In this document: piece by piece, positions 59,210-64,000 of the stretch
How the letters are laid out: each line of letters starts with the position of its first letter
How positions within the stretch are numbered: the stretch's first letter is position 1
NCBI RefSeq assembly: GCF_023343835.1
Contig: NC_064442.1
Location: 17,532,501 to 17,596,500 of the forward strand
Reading direction: 5' to 3'
Length of the DNA: 64,000 nt
Origin: Lagopus muta
Lineage: Eukaryota > Chordata > Aves > Galliformes > Phasianidae
Translations under genes and position numbers: made by a program
The notes under the pieces: generated by a model
What the model saw: only the letters and a program-made list of their open reading frames with translations
Databases searched by the model: none
Told to the model about the DNA's origin: nothing

Positions 59210-59360
59210 ACAAAACAACCCCAACATGGGCTAATTAGCTAATGACATTATTTTGGCCTGATGTGCCATATAATTAAACAACTAATAAATGGCAAGAGCC
59301 CTGTGCTGCTGAGGCTCCTGAGTCAATACCGTGCTATTACCGCGGTGTAATTGAGTTTAC
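59210..59360. promoter_or_regulatory. Candidate conserved element rich in homeodomain cores
   Basis: GGGCTAATTAGCTAATGACATTATTTTGG followed by CCATATAATTAAACAACTAATAAATGG and GGTGTAATTGAG within 130 bp. The pair of TAAT words in GCTAATTAGCTAATGAC resembles a dimeric homeodomain site. Split here from the neighbouring GC-rich DNA by a sharp composition change. Confidence 0.35.
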
Positions 59361-61362
59361 AGAGAACCTCAGCGCAGGCGTCCCAGAGCCCATGCGAGGA
59401 GCAGCATTGAAATAGCCACCAGAGACCCACCTGCTGGATCAAGGAGAAAGACAGATCTTTTAATCTACAGAACCGCCTGAAGTCACACGCAGGGAAGAGA
59501 AGTTTGTGCTCTGCGCTGCGGTAAACGCGTTTGCTGGAGGAGGGTTCACACGGCCCTGGGGAGGCTGCGCGTGCCAGAGCTTCTCCTCTGGCAGAAATGG
59601 GGTTAGGGAGGAGGGGACAGGATGGGACGTGGCCGCCCTCGCTGCTGCAGCAGTGCTTCCAGAAGGCAGTGCCGTGGTATGGTGTGCATTCCTCCACCCA
59701 AACGGAGCATTTGGGCCCTAAAGGGTTCAGACTTTGAAGACGCTGCACTGAAGCTGGATGCATCCCAGCGCTGACCCCAGCCCCATGCAGTGCGAGCGGG
59801 GGGCAACCGGCAAGCAGCAGGGCTGCGTTGAAACGGCAGCAAATCCACATGGAGAGGGCAGAGCACGGTGCAGGAGGACACGTGAGCGGAGCGGCACAGA
59901 GGTCGGGGAGGAGGAGGAGGAGGCTGTGCAAAGGCTGCGCGGCGGCGGAGCTGCGCTGACAGTGAGAGGCAGCGGCTGTCGTGAGTGTGAGCCAGGCTCT
60001 GCCAACCCAAATAGCGAGCTGGCTGAAAACAAGATGTGCGGCCATGCGTCTTTGCTGTCAATCAGCAGCGTAGAGGGAGCGTGCCGTCACAGCTCCATCT
60101 CCATCTGAGACCTGCCGTGGTGCGCCTTGCTGGCACAGGGAGGGGGCACGTGGTGGCCTGACCATGGACGGGAGGACAGGAACGTGCTCCATCCTTACAG
60201 CCAACCGGGGAAGTTCTCCCCCTGCCTCACCTCAGCTCACCCGCAGTCCCCTGTGCTGGGGCCGAGGAGCACCATCTGACATCCGCTGCCGCTGTGTGAG
60301 CTGTGGAGAGGTGCTTGTGTGGAGAGCAATTGCTGCACTCGAGAGTTACTCACCGCACTCTCCAGAGCCCTGCTGAGAGCACGGGGCGCACAGTGGGAGC
60401 CTGAGTCTCCTGGCTCAGCCCTAGCATGCCACCACTCACGGGAGGTGCAGCCATGGAAGGGCAGTGCCAAGGGGTACCCACACCCCGTAACGCAGTATCG
60501 GCACCCCACAGCACCAGCACCCATCCCAAGAACCCAGCCCCATGTGAGCCATGAGTTCTGTCCTCCTGGCCGAGCTTTGCCACGCGTGCAGGGTTTAAGC
60601 AGCCCCATGTCTCCCCTTTTATTTCTCATTTCTATGCTGACATTTTAAAGGAAATTTGCTCTCCTCCTTGAAGTAGGGAAATCTGCGTTCAGAGAGTGCT
60701 CAGGCCCCAAACGCCAGGAAGATAAACATATTTGGACGTGTGATTTCACAGTTGCTATGCTGATAGCTTTCAGAGGCCGGGTCCTGTCCATCAATTACCC
60801 ACAATGTGCATTCAGACGTGAGATGGGAGAACAACACCCGGCTCATTAGAAAGGAGGAGGTGAGCGCAGCAGGGCTGCTTCAGCACGGCAGCTCGTGCTC
60901 TAGGGGCAGCTGGAAGTTGTTCCCCCCACCGCATCCCAGCCTACAGCACACAGATGTGCCCCAAATGTAGTGCTTGGCTGTGCTGGCAGCGACTGATGCT
61001 TGGGCACAGAGGCAGCCCACAGAGCAGGCTTTGCTCTGGAGACATTTAGAAGGGGATTTTTAGAGATACTCGGGCCCCTCTCTCCCCTCTGGCCTGCAGG
61101 TACTTGGGAGTGCTTTGCACACAAATAAGTATTTGTCTAATAGATCATGTTGGAATGTGAGATGACATATCCAGGGCAGACTTTTGTATAAAGCAGAGTT
61201 TTAAAAGCAGAATTTTAACAGTCCTGGGGGGACCGGAGCATGCAGAAGATGCAGCAGAACAGTGATGGTTTGTGTTCAGCCTGGGCAAGTGTTTTTGCCT
61301 CAATTCCCTGTTCCTAAGAAAGGCAATCACCATTTTCTGGGCTCCCTCTGGCACTGCTCAGC
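59361..61362. other. 5' flank, nothing recognised
   Basis: GC-rich to moderate DNA, no CR1 and no supported exon. Confidence 0.45.
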
Positions 61363-62010
61363 CTGACTAAGCAGTGCTCCAGACCCCTCACAGCTCTGCT
61401 GCCCATCTCTGGACACAGCACTCCAGGTGCAGCCTCACCAGAGCTGAGCACAGAGGGATGATCGCTTCCCTGCTCCTGCTGGCTGCACCACTGCTGACAC
61501 AAGCCAGGATGCCACTGGCCTTCTTGGCCACCTGGGCACACTGCTGGCTCATGTTCAGCTGAGCATTAACCAATATGCCCAGGTCCATTTCCTCTATACA
61601 GTCTTCCAGCCACTTTGCCCCAAGCCTGTAGCTCTGCCTGGGGTTGCTGTGGCCAAAATGCAGGACCTGGCCCTTGGTCCTGTTCAACTTCATCCCACTG
61701 GCCTCATCCCAGCAATCAGCCTGTCCAGATCCTTCTGCAGGGCCTTCCTACCCCCAGGCAGATCGACACTCCCTCCCAGCTTGGAGTCAAACTTACCAAG
61801 GGTGCACTCAATCCCCTCACCCAATAACGATAACAAACATGACAAGCCCCAGTACTGATCCCTGGGGATCACCACTTATGACTGGTTGCCAGCTGGTTGT
61901 AACTCCATTCACGACCACTCTCTGGGTCTGGCCATCCAGCCAGTCCCTTACCCAGCAAAGAGCACACCTATCCAAGCCATGGGCTGCCAGCTCAGTGGTG
62001 GCAGAGCCTA
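61363..62010 (-). mobile_element. CR1 ORF2 fragment, RT domain, catalytically broken
   Basis: Minus-strand remnants read [10 protein letters not shown] (about 61850-61880), [19 protein letters not shown] where the normal FADDTKL catalytic box has been reduced, then [35 protein letters not shown] and [18 protein letters not shown]. The copy lacks its 3' tail. It is the longest readable CR1 protein remnant here. Confidence 0.9.
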
Positions 62011-63136
62011 CAGACGAGCGTCTACACAGCTCTGCAGGTGATGGCTTAAGGTATTGAGCCACTCAGGTAGAGGATCACATTACTCTGGAAATGGAGGATC
62101 AAAATATTCCATTATTCCCCAGGGAGGGGATTAAATTACCCTGGAAATAGAGGATTAAATTACTCACCAAGGGAGAGGATTGAATTACTTTGTGAGATGT
62201 GGGATTAAAACGCTTTGCAGGTGGCGGACTCAAAATAGACCTTCACACAGAAGGCAGGATTAAATTATTCTATGGCTGACCAGAAGAAAAAAAAACAAAC
62301 AACCCAAACCACCGTACTCTGGAGGAAGCCATATTAAATTATTTCTGGAGATTAAATTGCTCCACAGGCTTGCTGGATCCCGGTGCTCAGAGCAGACCAT
62401 CTGCTCAGTGCAAGGTGTGCGGACACCCATGTGCTGGTACCCAACCCGGCACCTGGAGCTGGGCTCTGCTCCTCTGCAAAGGGAATTCCTGTAGGGAAGA
62501 CCAGGCCACCCGTGGACCCCAGGGCAGCCCCACGTCACTGAGCTGGGTTGTCATTCACTCTCTCTAGGGAGGTTTTGCCTTATTTTCATGCTTGCATCTA
62601 TGCCTACAGCACTGCTGGGGCTCCATTGGGCGGTGGCACTGCTGCCCTCCCGCTGTCCTCGCTTCCCACCACGGGGACAAATTGCTATTTGCAACGTGCA
62701 TCGGTATTTTTTTACGCTGATTTCTTTTGGAGGTGCCACTGCTGAGATTTTGAGAGAGGGAAAGAGAAGGAGAGTTTTTAGGATAATCTTAAAAGCAGAA
62801 AAAATTATTACATGTCAAACACCGAAGGGGGAGTTTAAAAGGCTCCCAGGTGGGCTGCAGAATTAAATGTTTGGAGGCTTTTTTTCCCCTGGAGAGGTAG
62901 GGAATGGCAACATCACCATAGCAACGGTGGGGCAGATGCAGGGATGGCGTGGGGCATGATGCTGCAGGCAGAGATCCCATGTCAGCGTGGGGCTGGAATG
63001 GGGACTTCCTCAGGGCGATGGGGGGGGGGTAAATGCTGGGGATGCTACCTGGCACCCAGCCCTGCTGAATCCCACTGCTGCCATCTGCCCAGGAAGCTGG
63101 GAATCAGCACAGGCATCCAGGGTTTAATGGGGCTTT
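62011..63136. other. 5' flank with a degenerate GGATTAAATTA repeat
   Basis: 62.07-62.36 kb holds a diverged repeat in which GAGGATTAAATTAC-like words recur at 62072, 62092, 62127, 62151, 62177, 62202 and 62253. Beyond this there is no gene or CR1. Confidence 0.45.
62065..62365 (+). repeat. Degenerate tandem repeat, GGATTAAATTAC words, period about 25-30 bp
   Basis: Units such as AGAGGATCACATTACTCTGGAAATGG, AGGGGATTAAATTACCCTGG and AGAGGATTGAATTACTTTG follow one another, each combining GGATnnAATTAC with TCTGGAAAT or a variant. The last recognisable words are AGGATTAAATTATTC at 62252 and CATATTAAATTATTTCTGGAG at 62329. Confidence 0.7.
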
Positions 63137-63386
63137 AGATGTGAGAGGGGATCCTGCCCCTCTGCTCTGCACTCTGAGGCATTAGCTGGAGCACTGTGTC
63201 CAGATGTGAGGTCCTCAGCACAGGAGAGACGTGGAGCTGCTGGAGCGTTTCCAGAGGAGGGCCACAAAAATGCTCCAAGGATGGAACGCTTCTTTATGAG
63301 GACAGGCTGAGAATGGAGGCTGTGCAGCCCCAAGAGGAGAAGGCTGTGGAGAGAGCTGAGAGTGGCCTTCAGTACCTAAAGGGGCT
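63137..63386 (+). mobile_element. CR1 fragment, sense
   Basis: Reads a CR1 ORF2 C-terminal segment and the following 3' region in sense: GCACTGTGTCCAGATGTGAGG, GGAGCGTTTCCAGAGGAGGGCC, GAGGACAGGCTGAGAATGGAGG, CCTAAAGGGGCTGGAAGG. It ends by running into a GGAA/GGCA microsatellite. Confidence 0.9.
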
Positions 63387-63503
63387 GGAAGGCAGGAAGG
63401 CAGGAAGACAGGAAGGCAGGAAGGCAGGAAGGCAGGAAGGAAGGAAGGCAGGAAGGAAGGAAGGAAGGAAGGAAGGGAGGAAGGAAGGAAAGGAAGGAAG
63501 GAT
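63387..63503 (+). repeat. (GGAAGGCA)n / (GGAA)n polypurine microsatellite
   Basis: About 117 bp of nearly pure purine on the plus strand, GGCAGGAA units first and GGAA units later. It starts inside the CR1 sequence GGGGCTGGAAGG, so it appears to have been seeded by the retrotransposon. Confidence 0.95.
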
Positions 63504-64000
63504 GCTGCTGTTGCGAGGCAGCAGGAAGGCTCCCCTTGGCCCAGGATTTTCAGCAAAGCTGCAGAGAAATTGCCAGCAGCCACCAACCTTGAACACGGTG
63601 GTGCAGAGGGCTGTGGAGCAGCACCAGCCAGGTGCCACAAAGTGCTGGCAGGATCTCACTGTCCTGTTTGGCAGCACTGTGTAAGCAGAAGATTGGAGGG
63701 GCCGGCAGGGACACCCTCCCACCACCCCCAGCATGCCAAGAGGAGGGGGACTTGCTGCCCTGATGCCCACTCAGCCACTTGCCCACGTCATGGCCTCAGT
63801 TCAGAGGGCTTTTTTTTATCGTGGGCAAACAAAGTGGAAAATGAATTCCTTTAGATAGCAAATGAGTTTAATAGAAATGGTGATGGAGTGGCTCTGTGCT
63901 GGGAATGTTAATCCAGCACCGATGCAGCCGGACTCTCAAGCAGGGCAGAGCAGGAGGGGAGAGGCTGCACATGTGAGCCGGGACATCGGGTCGGTGCCAG
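63504..64000. other. 5' flank at right window edge, nothing recognised
   Basis: Unique-looking sequence; CATCGTGGGCAAAC-type and AATGAGTTTAATAG words are present but no feature is supported. Confidence 0.45.

Noticed and set aside
1-64000. Endogenous retrovirus or LTR pairs
   Set aside because: No LTR-like direct repeats, primer binding site, or gag/pol/env-like peptides were seen; all RT-like remnants are CR1.
1-64000. CRISPR array or bacterial-type operon
   Set aside because: The DNA is vertebrate nuclear; tandem repeats here have no unique spacers.

Overview
The window looks like bird nuclear DNA, most likely from a galliform such as chicken, turkey or quail. It contains about fourteen fragments of CR1 non-LTR retrotransposons, several with the typical avian CR1 3' tail built from ATTCTATG-like octamers. 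Its single recognisable gene encodes a LINGO1 protein. I cannot tell which galliform it is from the sequence alone.

LINGO1 lies on the minus strand. Almost all of its coding sequence is one large exon at 37333-39186. The first two codons (Met-Gln) lie in a separate exon ending at 47642, inside a strong CpG island at about 46.4-48.4 kb. The acceptor at 39187/39188 and the donor at 47641/47640 fit in phase 0. They give a 619-residue product beginning [10 protein letters not shown], equivalent to the mammalian MQVSKRMLAG start. The intron is 8455 bp. The 5' leader has two tiny upstream reading frames packed against the start codon, and the 3' UTR (36.84-37.33 kb) is unusually rich in U and A homopolymers.

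Layout. 1-36.8 kb is gene-poor flank downstream of LINGO1, with CR1 fragments, an ancient CR1-like fragment, a MIR-like SINE relic, a 480-bp GGGAT pentamer satellite and several blocks that look like conserved non-coding elements. 36.84-39.19 kb holds the 3' UTR and main coding exon. 39.19-47.64 kb is the intron, with a ~57-bp minisatellite next to the main exon, one CR1 and homeodomain-site-rich AT blocks. 46.4-48.4 kb is the CpG island promoter with exon 1. 48.4-64 kb is 5' flank, or introns of longer LINGO1 isoforms, with several CR1 copies, two opposite-strand tetranucleotide arrays and more candidate regulatory blocks.

I found no second protein-coding gene, no structural RNA gene, no endogenous retrovirus and nothing resembling an undescribed gene system. 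The most useful leads are the LINGO1 start region (uORFs and a regenerated splice-donor motif at the exon junction), the U-rich/A-rich 3' UTR, and several cases where microsatellites or templated DNA have grown inside CR1 copies.
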